In this document: one piece after another, positions 25,998 to 34,915 of the stretch
Numbering within the stretch: the first letter of the stretch is position 1
Layout of the letters: every line of letters begins with the position of its first letter
Source of the DNA: Shimia sp965227725
GTDB taxonomy: Bacteria > Pseudomonadota > Alphaproteobacteria > Rhodobacterales > Rhodobacteraceae
DNA: 64,000 nt
Assembly: GCF_965227725.1 (NCBI RefSeq)
Contig: NZ_CBDDGH010000005.1
Location: 1,518,967 to 1,582,966 of the forward strand
Reading direction: 5' to 3'
Made by a program: the position numbers and the translations under genes
Notes under the pieces: generated by a model
The model's database searches: none
What the model saw: the letters and a program-made list of their open reading frames with translations, nothing else
Told to the model about the DNA's origin: nothing

Positions 25998-26639
25998 CTA
26001 CATGCCCCAGATCAGCTTGGCGGCAATCGCCCACATGGTCAGCCCCACCAGCACATCCAGCACCTGCCAGGCGCGCGGATTGGTGAACAAAGGCCGCAAC
26101 AGCCGCGCCCCAAACCCCAGCGAGAAGAAAAACGCAAAGCTCGCCACCGCGGCTCCCAGCCCAAAGGCCCAGGTGGGGCTATATTGCGCCGAAATCCCCC
26201 CAAGCAGCACCACCGTGTCCAGATAGACATGCGGGTTGGCCCAGGTCAGCAGCAAACAGGTGGTGACCGCCGCCCCAAGGCTGCCCACGGTGCGGCCCTT
26301 CTCTTCAAGCGCGTCGCCGCCCTTCATGGCCGCGCGGAAATTCATCGCGCCGTAAACAAAGAGGAACGCCGCCCCCGCATAACGCACAAAATCAAGCGCG
26401 CTCGGATTGGCCGCAATCAGCACGCCAAATCCGGCCACACCCAGGGTGATCAGGATGGTGTCAGAGATCGCGCAGGTCAGCACCAAGGGCAGCACATATT
26501 CACCCCGCAGACCTTGGCGCAGCACAAAGGCATTCTGCGCCCCAATCGCCATGATCAGCGAAAATCCAAGCACAAACCCTGCCGCTGCGGGGCCCATAAT
26601 GCCCGTCTCAATCCCCGTGCCAATGCCTGTCTCAACCAT
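25998..26639 (-). CDS. argO: LysE/ArgO-family amino acid exporter
   Basis: A 213-residue inner-membrane protein with six predicted helices. The N-terminal LysE signature is GFSLIMAIGAQNAFVLRQGL, and the second repeat carries WANPHVYLDTVVLLG. LysE/ArgO proteins export arginine and lysine. ATG 26639 follows AGGA 8 bases away; the alternative start at MGPAAAGF (residue 15) is possible and would remove the odd GIGTGIETG repeat. It is divergent from argP, its likely activator, which supports the specificity call. Confidence 0.92.
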   Translation of the reverse strand: MVETGIGTGIETGIMGPAAAGFVLGFSLIMAIGAQNAFVLRQGLRGEYVLPLVLTCAISDTILITLGVAGFGVLIAANPSALDFVRYAGAAFLFVYGAMNFRAAMKGGDALEEKGRTVGSLGAAVTTCLLLTWANPHVYLDTVVLLGGISAQYSPTWAFGLGAAVASFAFFFSLGFGARLLRPLFTNPRAWQVLDVLVGLTMWAIAAKLIWGM

Positions 26640-26727
26640 CTGCTGTCCTTCCTGAGCTTGCGGATTGACTAAAGCGCCCCCTAAAATTACTCAAATTAAA
26701 ACATCTGCCACATCATTAGGAAAATTA

Positions 26728-27645
26728 ATGCAACTCGACTACGCCCATCTCGCCGCCCTCGCCGCGATCCTGCGCACCGGCAGCTTTGAGGCTGCCGCTC
26801 AGGAGTTGGGCGTGACCCAATCCGCCATCTCCCAACGGCTGAAAACCTTGGAGGAGCGTGTCGGCATGCCATTGGTGCTGCGCGGCACCCCGTGTGAGGG
26901 CACCGAGACCGGCCGCCGTCTGGCCGCACATCTGGATCAGGTTGGCCTGCTTGAGGGCGCGCTCGCGCGGGATCTGGAAACGCTGTCGCCCCGCGTCGCC
27001 CGCCTGCGCATCGCCGTGACCGCCGACAGCCTCGCCACATGGTTTCTCAAAGCCGCCGCCGAGGTGCCCGACCTGCTGTTTGATCTGGTGGTGGATGATC
27101 AGGATTTCTCCGCAGACTGGCTGCGCCGTGGCGAGGTGGTGGCGGCCGTCACCGCCCATGAGGCGCCCATTGCGGGCTGTGACAGCACACCGCTTGGAGC
27201 CATGCGCTACGTCGCCTCAGCCAGCCCGACCTATATGGCGCGCCATTTCCCGTCTGGCGTCACGGCAGAGGCGATTGCCACCGCGCCCGTCCTGATCTTT
27301 GACGCCAAGGACCGGCTGCAACAGATCTGGATGGCCCGGAACCTCGGCGTCACCCCCACGCCACCCAGCCACCGCCTGCCCTCCTCCACCGGCTTTGTGG
27401 AGGCCAGCCTGTTGGGGCTTGGCTGGGGCATGAACCCGGAGCCTCTGATCCGCCCACATCTGCAAAGCGGCACTCTGGTGCCGCTGATCCCTGACACCAC
27501 CTATGACACCCCGCTGTTCTGGCAATCCAGCCGCCTGCTCGCCCCCGCCCTTGAGGCGCTCAGCAAGGCGGTTCAGCGCGTGGCCAAGCAAACCCTGCCG
27601 CCCACATCCCCGTCCACATCGCCACCCACATCCCAGCCGCGCTGA
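26728..27645 (+). CDS. argP: LysR-type regulator ArgP
   Basis: A 305-residue LysR regulator with an N-terminal winged helix (LAALAAILRTGSFEAAAQEL GVTQSAISQRLKTLEERVG) and a two-lobed effector-binding domain. It is of the ArgP/IciA group, which activates argO in response to arginine and lysine. The start at 26728 is the usual MQLDYAHL start of this family; AGGAAAA is just upstream. The C-terminus carries an unusual Pro/Thr/Ser tail (PPTSPSTSPPTSQPR), coded by imperfect CCCACATC repeats. It is divergent from argO. Confidence 0.93.
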   Translation: MQLDYAHLAALAAILRTGSFEAAAQELGVTQSAISQRLKTLEERVGMPLVLRGTPCEGTETGRRLAAHLDQVGLLEGALARDLETLSPRVARLRIAVTADSLATWFLKAAAEVPDLLFDLVVDDQDFSADWLRRGEVVAAVTAHEAPIAGCDSTPLGAMRYVASASPTYMARHFPSGVTAEAIATAPVLIFDAKDRLQQIWMARNLGVTPTPPSHRLPSSTGFVEASLLGLGWGMNPEPLIRPHLQSGTLVPLIPDTTYDTPLFWQSSRLLAPALEALSKAVQRVAKQTLPPTSPSTSPPTSQPR

Positions 27646-27834
27646 CCGCGCATAAAACCAATTTCAATAAAATTTGCATAAATTCCCCGTGCGCCGCGTT
27701 GATGTAGTGAGGCACAGCTTTTCCAGCGCCGTTCTCTTGTCGCCAGAAGGCCGCACAGACAGAGAGCGCCCGCGCGGTCTGCCCACCTCGCCCTGACAGT
27801 GTCACGCAGACAACCAAAGCGAAGGACTACCAAG

Positions 27835-28407
27835 ATGCAGTTTTTGAAATCCCTCCTGTTTCCCGCCCTCCTGACCGCCACGTTCGCCCCCGCCGCGATC
27901 ACGCCCGTCGCCACCAGCGCGTCGGCCGCCTCAGCCGAAGCCCCGCAGATCACCGCCACAGCAGAGACCACGCTGATCAACAACGCAGGCACCCCCATCG
28001 GCTCCGCCAGCTTCATGCAAGGCCCGCGCGGCATTCTGATCTCGCTGTCGGTCGAAGGCCTGCCACCGGGCAAACACGGCATGCATTTTCACGCGGTCGG
28101 AGAATGCGCCCCGCTTGACACTTTCAAAGGCGCCCATGGCCATATCATGCCCGGCAACCTGCCCCATGGCTTCTTCAACGCTGACGGCCCGCACGCAGGC
28201 AATCTGCCCAATCTGATCGTTGGCGCGGACGGCACCGCAGAAGTCGAGCTTTATACAAATCTTCTGATGCTTGATCAGAGCGCAGGCAAAGTGCTCGATG
28301 AGGACGGCTCTACATTGGTGATCCACGCAAATCCGGACAATCACTTTTCCCAACCCATCGGTGGCTCCGGCGGGCGCATCGCCTGCGGCGTCATCACCGC
28401 GCGCTGA
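27835..28407 (+). CDS. sodC: Periplasmic Cu/Zn superoxide dismutase-family protein with an Asn at the zinc-ligand position
   Basis: A 190-residue protein with a signal peptide (MQFLKSLLFPALLTATFAPA, cleavage near ASA) and a Cu/Zn-SOD domain. Copper ligands are His84 and His86 (GMHFHAVGEC), bridging His103 (GHIMP) and His164 (VIHANP). Zinc ligands His111 and His120 are present, but the usual Asp of HAGDLPN is Asn123 (HAGNLPN). The disulfide pair is Cys91 and Cys184, and the active-site Arg is in GGRIACGVI (Arg181). Detoxifies superoxide in the periplasm if active. GAAGGA precedes the start. Confidence 0.92.
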   Translation: MQFLKSLLFPALLTATFAPAAITPVATSASAASAEAPQITATAETTLINNAGTPIGSASFMQGPRGILISLSVEGLPPGKHGMHFHAVGECAPLDTFKGAHGHIMPGNLPHGFFNADGPHAGNLPNLIVGADGTAEVELYTNLLMLDQSAGKVLDEDGSTLVIHANPDNHFSQPIGGSGGRIACGVITAR

Positions 28408-28429
28408 CCTCCTCCAAGCGCGCAAAACA

Positions 28430-28465
28430 AAAGGCCCGCAGCTCCCCGCCGCGGGCCTTTTTTTT
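28430..28465. terminator. Strong bidirectional terminator (sodC / yebC)
   Basis: AAGGCCCGC (28431-28439) and GCGGGCCTT (28451-28459) form a nine-pair stem followed by eight T; A-residues on the other side make it usable from the yebC side as well. Confidence 0.9.
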
Positions 28466-28485
28466 AATCTCGGGGACGCAGCCGC

Positions 28486-29226
28486 TTACAGCTGTTCCAT
28501 CACCTCGTCAGAGGCTTCAAAGTTTGCTGTTACACGCTGCACGTCGTCGTCATCTTCCAGCGCGTCAATCAGCTTCATCAGCTTCTGCATGCCTTCCAGA
28601 TCCATCTCGGTGGTGGTGGTTGGCTTCCAGACAAGCTTGGTGCTGTCAGATTCGCCCAGCGCCGCTTCCAGCGCGTTGGAGACGTCGTTCAGATCGGTGT
28701 CTTCACACCAGATGATGTGGCCGTCTTCAGAGCTTTCCACATCCTCGGCACCCGCCTCAATGGCCGCTTCAAATACCGCGTCCGCATCGCCCACGGAAGC
28801 CGGGTAAGTCACCTCGCCCTTGCGGTCAAACATGAAGCCCACAGAGCCGGTCTCGCCCAGGTTGCCGCCATTCTTGGAGAAGGTCGAGCGCACGGTGGAG
28901 GCGGTCCGGTTGCGGTTGTCGGTCATCGCCTCAACAATCACCGCCACGCCATTGGGGCCATAGCCCTCATAGCGGATTTCTTCATAGTCATCCCCGTCAC
29001 CGGCAACGGATTTCTTGATCGCGCGTTCGATCACATCCTTTGGCACGGACTGGCTCTTGGCTTCTTTCACCGCCAGACGCAGACGCGGGTTCTTCTCCGG
29101 GTCCGGGTCGCCCATCTTTGCGGCAACGGTGATCTCTTTGGAAAGTTTGGAAAACAGCTTGGAGCGCGCGGCGTCCTGACGCCCTTTGCGGTGCTGAATG
29201 TTTGCCCATTTACTATGGCCGGCCAT
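28486..29226 (-). CDS. yebC: YebC/PmpR-family protein
   Basis: A 246-residue protein of the YebC/TACO1 family, starting MAGHSKWANIQHRKGRQDAA, with the DRNRTASTVRSTFSKNGGNL motif and the central segment GEVTYPASVGDADAVFEAAI. The family has been described both as DNA-binding regulators and as ribosome-associated factors relieving stalling at proline stretches. Length and ends are canonical. It shares a terminator with sodC. Confidence 0.97.
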   Translation of the reverse strand: MAGHSKWANIQHRKGRQDAARSKLFSKLSKEITVAAKMGDPDPEKNPRLRLAVKEAKSQSVPKDVIERAIKKSVAGDGDDYEEIRYEGYGPNGVAVIVEAMTDNRNRTASTVRSTFSKNGGNLGETGSVGFMFDRKGEVTYPASVGDADAVFEAAIEAGAEDVESSEDGHIIWCEDTDLNDVSNALEAALGESDSTKLVWKPTTTTEMDLEGMQKLMKLIDALEDDDDVQRVTANFEASDEVMEQL

Positions 29227-29368
29227 GGTTCGCCTCCGGGTCTGTTATGGCAGATGTTCTATATCAGGGGTCTCTATACGTCAGAGCGGCCAAAATCCGC
29301 AAGCGGCTTGCGTTTCCTGCCCCCCTACGGTTGAGATGATCGCATCACTTTGACCACAGGCGCTTTTT

Positions 29369-31141
29369 ATGACCACCGACCAGATCATCCTCTTTGCCCT
29401 CTTTGGCGGCGTGTTTGTCATGCTGCTCTGGGGGCGGTTTCGCTATGATCTGGTGGCGTTTACCGCCTTGCTGCTGGGTGTAGTGCTTGGCGTGGTCCCC
29501 ACCAAAGAAGCTTTTTCCGGCTTTGGCCACCCGGCCACGCTGATTGTGGCGCTGGTGCTGATTGTCTCCGCAGGGCTTGTGCGCTCCGGCGCGGTGTTTC
29601 TGATCACCCGCACGCTGGTGGACAGCGCGCGCAAACTGGGCAGCCATATTGCCATCATCGGCGCGATCGGCGCGCTCTTGTCGGCCTTCATGAACAATGT
29701 CGCCGCGCTGGCCCTGCTGATGCCGGTGGATATCCAGACCGCGCGCAAGGCGGGCCGCAGCCCCGCAAAATCGCTCATGCCCCTGTCCTTCGCCACCATT
29801 CTTGGCGGCATGGCCACGCTCATCGGCACCCCGCCCAACATCATCATCGCCTCGATCCGCGAAGATGCGCTTGGCGCGCCGTTTAAGATGTTTGACTTCG
29901 CCCCTGTCGGCGGCCTCACCGCCATCGCAGGCCTGCTGTTTGTGGCCCTCATCGGCTGGCGCCTGATCCCTGATCGCGAGGACGCCGGCAAGAAGGTCTC
30001 AGACCTTGGCCAATATATCGCCGAACTCACGGTGCCCGCAGGCAGCAAGCTCATCGGCAAACGTCTCGCCGAGCTTGAGCCAAACGCGGAAGATGCCGAT
30101 GTGCAACTCCTCGGCCTGATGCGCGGCGGCAAACGGATGTATGGCACCGCGCGCAACAATGTTCTGCGCGAAGGCGACGCGCTGGTGCTCGAAGCCAGCC
30201 CCGACGCGCTGGATGAATTTCGCGCAGCCCTCTCGCTGAACTTCTCAGATGAGAAACGCGAGGAGCATCTGAACGCCGCAGGCGAGGGTCTGGACATCAT
30301 CGAAGTCGTGGTGCCCGAAACCGCCCGCATCGCAGGCAAGACCGCACAGGCGCTTGGCCTAGCCTGGCGCCAAGGCGCAGTGCTCATGGGCATCTCCCGC
30401 GAAGGCCGCCGCATCCGCAGCCAGATCCGCAAAACCGTGGTGCAGCCCGGCGACATCCTCCTGATCCTCGTCCACAAGGACCGCGGCCCGGATGTCACCG
30501 ACTGGCTCGGCTGCCTGCCGCTCGCAGACCGCGGCCTTGTGGTGACTGCCAACAGCAAGATGTGGCTCGCCATCGGTCTCTTTGTCGGCGCGGTCACTGC
30601 TGCCTCACTCGGGCTGATCTACCTGCCCATCGCTTTGGGTCTGGTGGTGGTGGCCTATGTGCTCGCCAAGATCGTGCCGCTCTCCGAACTTTACGATCAC
30701 GTCGAATGGCCCGTGGTCGTCCTGCTTGGCTCCATGATCCCGCTTGGCGCGGCGCTGGACAGCTCAGGCGGCACCGCCTTGATCGCCAACAGCCTTGTCA
30801 GGCTCACCGCCGGTCTGCCCGCTTGGGCCGTGCTCACGGTCTTGATGCTCGTGACCATGACGCTTTCTGATGTGCTCAACAACACCGCCACCACCATCGT
30901 CGCCGCCCCGGTCGGCATTCAGATGGCGCAGGCGTTGGGTGTCTCCGCTGATCCGTTCCTGATGGCGGTGGCCGTGGCGGCCTCTTCGGCCTTCCTCACG
31001 CCCATCGGCCACAAGAACAACACGCTGATCCTCGGCCCCGGCGGCTACAGCTTTGGCGACTATTGGCGCATGGGCCTGCCGCTTGAGATCTTGGTGGTCG
31101 CCGTGTCCATCCCCGCCATTCTGGTGTTCTGGCCGCTCTGA
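29369..31141 (+). CDS. SLC13-family permease with two RCK_C (TrkA-C) domains
   Basis: A 590-residue inner-membrane transporter of the DASS/SLC13 group. N-terminal helices (LILFALFGGVFVMLLWGRFR) lead to the first substrate loop (MNNVAALALLMPV, then TILGGMATLIGTPPNIIIAS). A cytosolic insert of about residues 205-375 holds two TrkA-C-like domains (ELTVPAGSKLIGKRLAELEP; VVVPETARIAGKTAQALGLA). The second half closes with SDVLNNTATTIVAAPVGIQM. Members carry sulfate, dicarboxylates or other anions; the substrate here is open. Confidence 0.93.
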   Translation: MTTDQIILFALFGGVFVMLLWGRFRYDLVAFTALLLGVVLGVVPTKEAFSGFGHPATLIVALVLIVSAGLVRSGAVFLITRTLVDSARKLGSHIAIIGAIGALLSAFMNNVAALALLMPVDIQTARKAGRSPAKSLMPLSFATILGGMATLIGTPPNIIIASIREDALGAPFKMFDFAPVGGLTAIAGLLFVALIGWRLIPDREDAGKKVSDLGQYIAELTVPAGSKLIGKRLAELEPNAEDADVQLLGLMRGGKRMYGTARNNVLREGDALVLEASPDALDEFRAALSLNFSDEKREEHLNAAGEGLDIIEVVVPETARIAGKTAQALGLAWRQGAVLMGISREGRRIRSQIRKTVVQPGDILLILVHKDRGPDVTDWLGCLPLADRGLVVTANSKMWLAIGLFVGAVTAASLGLIYLPIALGLVVVAYVLAKIVPLSELYDHVEWPVVVLLGSMIPLGAALDSSGGTALIANSLVRLTAGLPAWAVLTVLMLVTMTLSDVLNNTATTIVAAPVGIQMAQALGVSADPFLMAVAVAASSAFLTPIGHKNNTLILGPGGYSFGDYWRMGLPLEILVVAVSIPAILVFWPL

Positions 31142-31144
31142 GCT

Positions 31145-31283
31145 GGGCCAGCGCACGACCGCGGGGGTGCGCTTCTACCGCGCCAATCTGTCCCTTTATG
31201 CCCGCCAAGGGCATCCAGTTTCATCAACCTGCCAATCCGCCAACCAAAAGCGCACGGCCTCGCGGGCGGTCGTGCGCTGGCCC
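31145..31283. repeat. Perfect 18-bp inverted repeat with 103-bp spacer
   Basis: GGGCCAGCGCACGACCGC at 31145-31162 is exactly reverse-complementary to GCGGTCGTGCGCTGGCCC at 31266-31283. The pair starts 4 bases after the permease stop. It could be a decayed mobile element end pair, a large mRNA stem, or a dispersed repeat in two orientations. Confidence 0.85.
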
Positions 31284-31406
31284 GGCGGGCTGCGCCCTTG
31301 CTCCGGGCCATCAGGTTTAGCCGTTGCGCCCCGCACCGCACGTTGCCTTCACCTTTCACGCAGCCCGAAAATCGCACCTCCGCAATACCGACGGAATACC
31401 GACGCA

Positions 31407-31444
31407 AAACAGCCCCCGAAAACCATGGTTAACGGAGGCTGTTG
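31407..31444 (-). terminator. Probable terminator of maeB
   Basis: Read on the minus strand, AACAGCC-t-CCG pairs with CGG-g-GGCTGTT with one internal mismatch, followed by TTG. It lies about 25-60 nt beyond the maeB stop codon. The loop contains the palindrome CCATGG. Confidence 0.5.
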
Positions 31445-31467
31445 CGTGCTGTGAAATATTTGGCTTG

Positions 31468-33744
31468 TTAGCCGTAGGTCGACACCGCTGTGCCCGCCAG
31501 CGCGGCGATGTTCAAAAGGCCCCGCACAGTGATAGACGGCGTCACGATATGCGCGCGGTTGCCCATCCCCATCAGGATCGGACCAACCTCAAGCCCATCC
31601 GCCACCGACTTCAGAATGTTGCGGGTCGCGCCCGCCGCATCGGTGTTGGAATAGACCAGCACATTGGCTTTGCCATTGAGCCGCCCACCGGGGAACAGAC
31701 GCTCCCGCAGCTCCGGATCCAGCGCCGCATCGGTGTGCATTTCTCCTTCATATTCAAAGTCATGCTCGGTTTGATCCAGCACATCCAGTGCCCCGCGCAT
31801 CACCCGACCGGAGTGGCTGTCAAGGTTGCCAAACTGGCTTCCCGAACACAGCGCAATCTTCGGGTCCACCCCAAAACGCCGCACGTGCCGCGCCGCCGCA
31901 ATCACCGTCTCCGCAATCTGCTCAGAGGTCGGCTCGATGTGGATATGGGTATCTGCAAGGAACAGCGGCCCCTTGTCCAGAATGATCAGGGAAAGCGAGC
32001 CAATCGGGTGCAACTCATTGTTTTTCAACACATCTGTGACATAGCGAAGATGCCAGCGATACTCACCAAAGGTGCCGCAGATCATGCTGTCCGCATCCCC
32101 GCGCTCCACCGCAATGGCGGCAATCGCCGTGTTGTTGGTCCGCAGGATCGCCCGCGCACTGTCCGGGCTCACACCATTGCGCCGCAGCTTCTGGTGATAG
32201 GTGGTCCAATAGTCGCGATAACGCTCATCCTGCTCCGGGTTGATCAGTTCAAAATCAACCCCCGGCTTGATCTTTAATCCAGCCTTTTCAAGACGATGGC
32301 CAACAACCTCCGGACGTCCGATCAGCACAGGCGTGTCCACAGTGTCCTCCAGCATCGCCTGCGCCGTGCGCAGCACCCGCTCGTCTTCACCCTCGGCAAA
32401 GATAATCCGGCGGCGCGACATGCTGGCAGATTCATAGACCGGCCGCATGATCATCGAAGACCGGAACACCTGCGCCTGCAGCTTGTCCTCATAGGCGTAG
32501 AGATCCAGCTCCTTGGTCGCCACGCCGGATTCAATCGCTGCACGTGCCACAGCAACCGCAATGGTCGGCAGCAGACGTGGATCAAACGGCTTTGGAATCA
32601 GGTAGTTAGGACCAAATGTCAGCTCCTCGCCTTTGTAGGCCGCGCCCACTTCCGCGCTGGTGGTTTCCCGCGCCAGAGCCGCGATCGCCTCCACACAGGC
32701 GAGCTTCATCTCGTCGTTGATTTCAGTTGCACCCGCATCAAGCGCCCCTCGGAAGATGAAGGGGAAGCAGAGCACGTTGTTGACCTGGTTCGGGTAGTCC
32801 GACCGCCCCGTGGCGATCAACGCCCCTGGAGCCGCCTCACGCGCTTCCTCCGGCATGATCTCCGGTGTCGGGTTGGCCAGTGCAAAGATGATCGGATTGT
32901 CCGCCATCTGCTCGACCATCTCTTTGGTCAGAAGGCCGGGGCCTGAGACGCCAAGGAACAGATCCGCCCCTTCCATGGCCTCCATTGTGGTCCGCTTTTC
33001 AGTGGCTTGCGCGAATTCCGCCTTCTCCGGCGTCAGGTCATTACGCTGCTTGTGCACCACGCCTTTGCTGTCCAGCATCAGGATGTTTTCGTGCTGCACC
33101 CCCATGGTCATCAGCATCTTGAGACAGGCAATCCCCGCCGCCCCCGCGCCCAGCGCCACCACCTTGATGTCTTCGACCTTTTTCTTGGCCACAATCAAAG
33201 CGTTATAGGCTGCCGCGGCTGCCACAATCGCGGTGCCATGCTGGTCGTCGTGGAACACCGGAATGTTCATCCGCTCCTTGCAGAGACGCTCCACCAGAAA
33301 GCAATCCGGCGCCTTGATATCCTCAAGGTTCACCGCACCAAAGGTCGGCTCCAGACGGCACACCAGATCCGCCAGTTTCTCCGGATCAGGCTCATTCACC
33401 TCAATGTCAAAACAGTCGATCCCGGCGAATTTCTTGAACAGAACCGCCTTGCCTTCCATCACCGGCTTACTCGCCTGCGCCCCGATATTGCCAAGGCCAA
33501 GCACCGCCGTGCCGTTGGAAATCACCGCAACCAGATTGCCTTTTGCGGTGTAACGCGTTGCATCTGCGGGGTTTTTCTCAATCTCGATACAGGCTTCAGC
33601 CACGCCCGGGCTGTAGGCACGGCTCAGATCGCGACCGGTTGCCATCGGCTTGGTCGCGCGAATTTCCAGCTTACCGGGCTTTGGAAACTCATGATATTTC
33701 AGCGCGGCCTCGCGGGCGCGGTCATGATCTTTGGTATTTGTCAT
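31468..33744 (-). CDS. maeB: NADP-dependent malic enzyme with C-terminal phosphotransacetylase-like domain
   Basis: A 758-residue enzyme converting malate to pyruvate and CO2 with NADP+. Residues 1-430 are the malic enzyme: PGVAEAC, the substrate/metal region (VFHDDQHGTAIVAAAAAYNA) and the nucleotide-binding motif VALGAGAAGIACLKML. Residues about 430-758 match the PTA_PTB domain (RRIIFAEGEDERVLRTAQAM ... YSNTDAAGATRNILKSV), which in MaeB binds acetyl-CoA as an allosteric effector and lacks transacetylase activity. Length is standard. Confidence 0.97.
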   Translation of the reverse strand: MTNTKDHDRAREAALKYHEFPKPGKLEIRATKPMATGRDLSRAYSPGVAEACIEIEKNPADATRYTAKGNLVAVISNGTAVLGLGNIGAQASKPVMEGKAVLFKKFAGIDCFDIEVNEPDPEKLADLVCRLEPTFGAVNLEDIKAPDCFLVERLCKERMNIPVFHDDQHGTAIVAAAAAYNALIVAKKKVEDIKVVALGAGAAGIACLKMLMTMGVQHENILMLDSKGVVHKQRNDLTPEKAEFAQATEKRTTMEAMEGADLFLGVSGPGLLTKEMVEQMADNPIIFALANPTPEIMPEEAREAAPGALIATGRSDYPNQVNNVLCFPFIFRGALDAGATEINDEMKLACVEAIAALARETTSAEVGAAYKGEELTFGPNYLIPKPFDPRLLPTIAVAVARAAIESGVATKELDLYAYEDKLQAQVFRSSMIMRPVYESASMSRRRIIFAEGEDERVLRTAQAMLEDTVDTPVLIGRPEVVGHRLEKAGLKIKPGVDFELINPEQDERYRDYWTTYHQKLRRNGVSPDSARAILRTNNTAIAAIAVERGDADSMICGTFGEYRWHLRYVTDVLKNNELHPIGSLSLIILDKGPLFLADTHIHIEPTSEQIAETVIAAARHVRRFGVDPKIALCSGSQFGNLDSHSGRVMRGALDVLDQTEHDFEYEGEMHTDAALDPELRERLFPGGRLNGKANVLVYSNTDAAGATRNILKSVADGLEVGPILMGMGNRAHIVTPSITVRGLLNIAALAGTAVSTYG

Positions 33745-33772
33745 TTCTATCTCCCAAGTCCCCTCGCACGGC

Positions 33773-34771
33773 TCAACGCCGCCCCATCAATCGAGCCATA
33801 TCCAACATGCGGTTGGAAAAGCCCCATTCGTTGTCATACCAGCCGAAGACGCGCAAAAGCCCGCCCACCGAAACGCTGGTTTCTCGCTCGCTCACAATCA
33901 GGGATTCCGGCCGCGCCCGCAGGTCTGTGGAGACCAACGGCTTGCGCGTCCACCCTAATATTCCTTTGTTTTCAGCCTCTTGGCGCAACAGTGTGTTCAC
34001 CGCCTCAGCGGTCACTGCGCGCTCCGTCTGGATTGTCAGATCAATGGCTGACACGCTGGCAGTGGGCACACGGATCGCCCGCGCCTCAACCCGCCCTTTC
34101 AGATGCGGCAGCACCTTATCAATCATCCGCTGCGCCGAAGTGGTGGTCGGCACCATCGACAAAGCCGCCGCCCGGCTGCGCGCCAGATCGCCACGCGGCT
34201 TGTCCACGGTCGGCTGACTGCCCGTGTAGCAATGCACCGTGGTCATATGCCCCGAAATCAGCCCGTATTCCGCATCCAGCGCCCGCATCAGCGGCGCCAG
34301 AGCGTTTGTGGTGCAGGAGGCATTTGAGACAATCACCTGATCCTTGAGGTCCGCATCATTGGCGCCAAGCACCACAGTGACGTCAGCCTCATCAGACGGA
34401 CCTGAAATCAGCACAGACCGCGCCCCCGCCGCCAATCCCCGCTCCGCAATCGCCCGCGTGCCCGCCATGCCTGTGCATTCCAGCACGACATCCACGGCAC
34501 TGAGATCGAGCTTGCTGAGATCACTCTGCGCATGAAACGGAACGCGCTTTCCATCCACGATCAGCGCGCCATCAGCAGCCTCGACACTGCCGCGATACGT
34601 CCCAAAAACGCTATCATATTCAAAGAGATACGCGCAGGTCTCCAGCGGCTCGATGTCATTGATGCCAATGATCTCGATATCGGGATACCCACCTTCTGAC
34701 AGGATGCGCAAAAGGGTCCGGCCGATGCGGCCAAACCCATTGATGAAAATACGGGTGCGATCTGCGGTCAT
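33773..34771 (-). CDS. gap: Type I glyceraldehyde-3-phosphate dehydrogenase
   Basis: A 332-residue NAD(P)+ enzyme of glycolysis/gluconeogenesis. The Rossmann start is RIFINGFGRIGRTLLRIL, the catalytic cysteine is in SNASCTTNALAPLM, the active-site histidine follows in the HCYTGSQ region, and WYDNEWGFSNRMLDM closes the domain. The start at 34771 is chosen for the normal N-terminus (MTADRTRIF); the frame is open to 34858 without a family-like extension. It lies 28 nt downstream of maeB's start on the same strand, so gap is upstream of maeB and could share its transcript. Central carbon enzymes are thus adjacent. Confidence 0.95.
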   Translation of the reverse strand: MTADRTRIFINGFGRIGRTLLRILSEGGYPDIEIIGINDIEPLETCAYLFEYDSVFGTYRGSVEAADGALIVDGKRVPFHAQSDLSKLDLSAVDVVLECTGMAGTRAIAERGLAAGARSVLISGPSDEADVTVVLGANDADLKDQVIVSNASCTTNALAPLMRALDAEYGLISGHMTTVHCYTGSQPTVDKPRGDLARSRAAALSMVPTTTSAQRMIDKVLPHLKGRVEARAIRVPTASVSAIDLTIQTERAVTAEAVNTLLRQEAENKGILGWTRKPLVSTDLRARPESLIVSERETSVSVGGLLRVFGWYDNEWGFSNRMLDMARLMGRR

Positions 34772-34915
34772 CCTGCGATCCTGCGAGTCCTCTGGAACGC
34801 CAATTGATCCGGTTTGCCGGTCAATTGCCACCCCCAATTCTGCAGAAAAACGACCCAATTTAACCCGTTACCGCTACCACGCGTGGCTTTCTGCGATGCC
34901 GTCACGTCACGGCGA

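Larger units (their letters stand above)
31142..31467. other. Intergenic stretch with an 18-bp inverted repeat and a terminator-like hairpin
   Basis: No gene is convincing in these 326 bases. An exact 18-base inverted repeat (31145-31162 and 31266-31283) brackets a 103-base segment. An imperfect hairpin near 31408-31444 (AACAGCC..CCG with CGG..GGCTGTT) probably ends maeB on the minus strand. A short minus-strand frame (about 31195-31313, containing REAVRFWLADWQ) is open but has no start or family match. Confidence 0.6.

Noticed and set aside
31145..31283. Insertion sequence bounded by the 18-bp inverted repeats
   Set aside because: The 103-bp interior has no transposase and no target duplication is visible; a miniature element remains possible but unproven.
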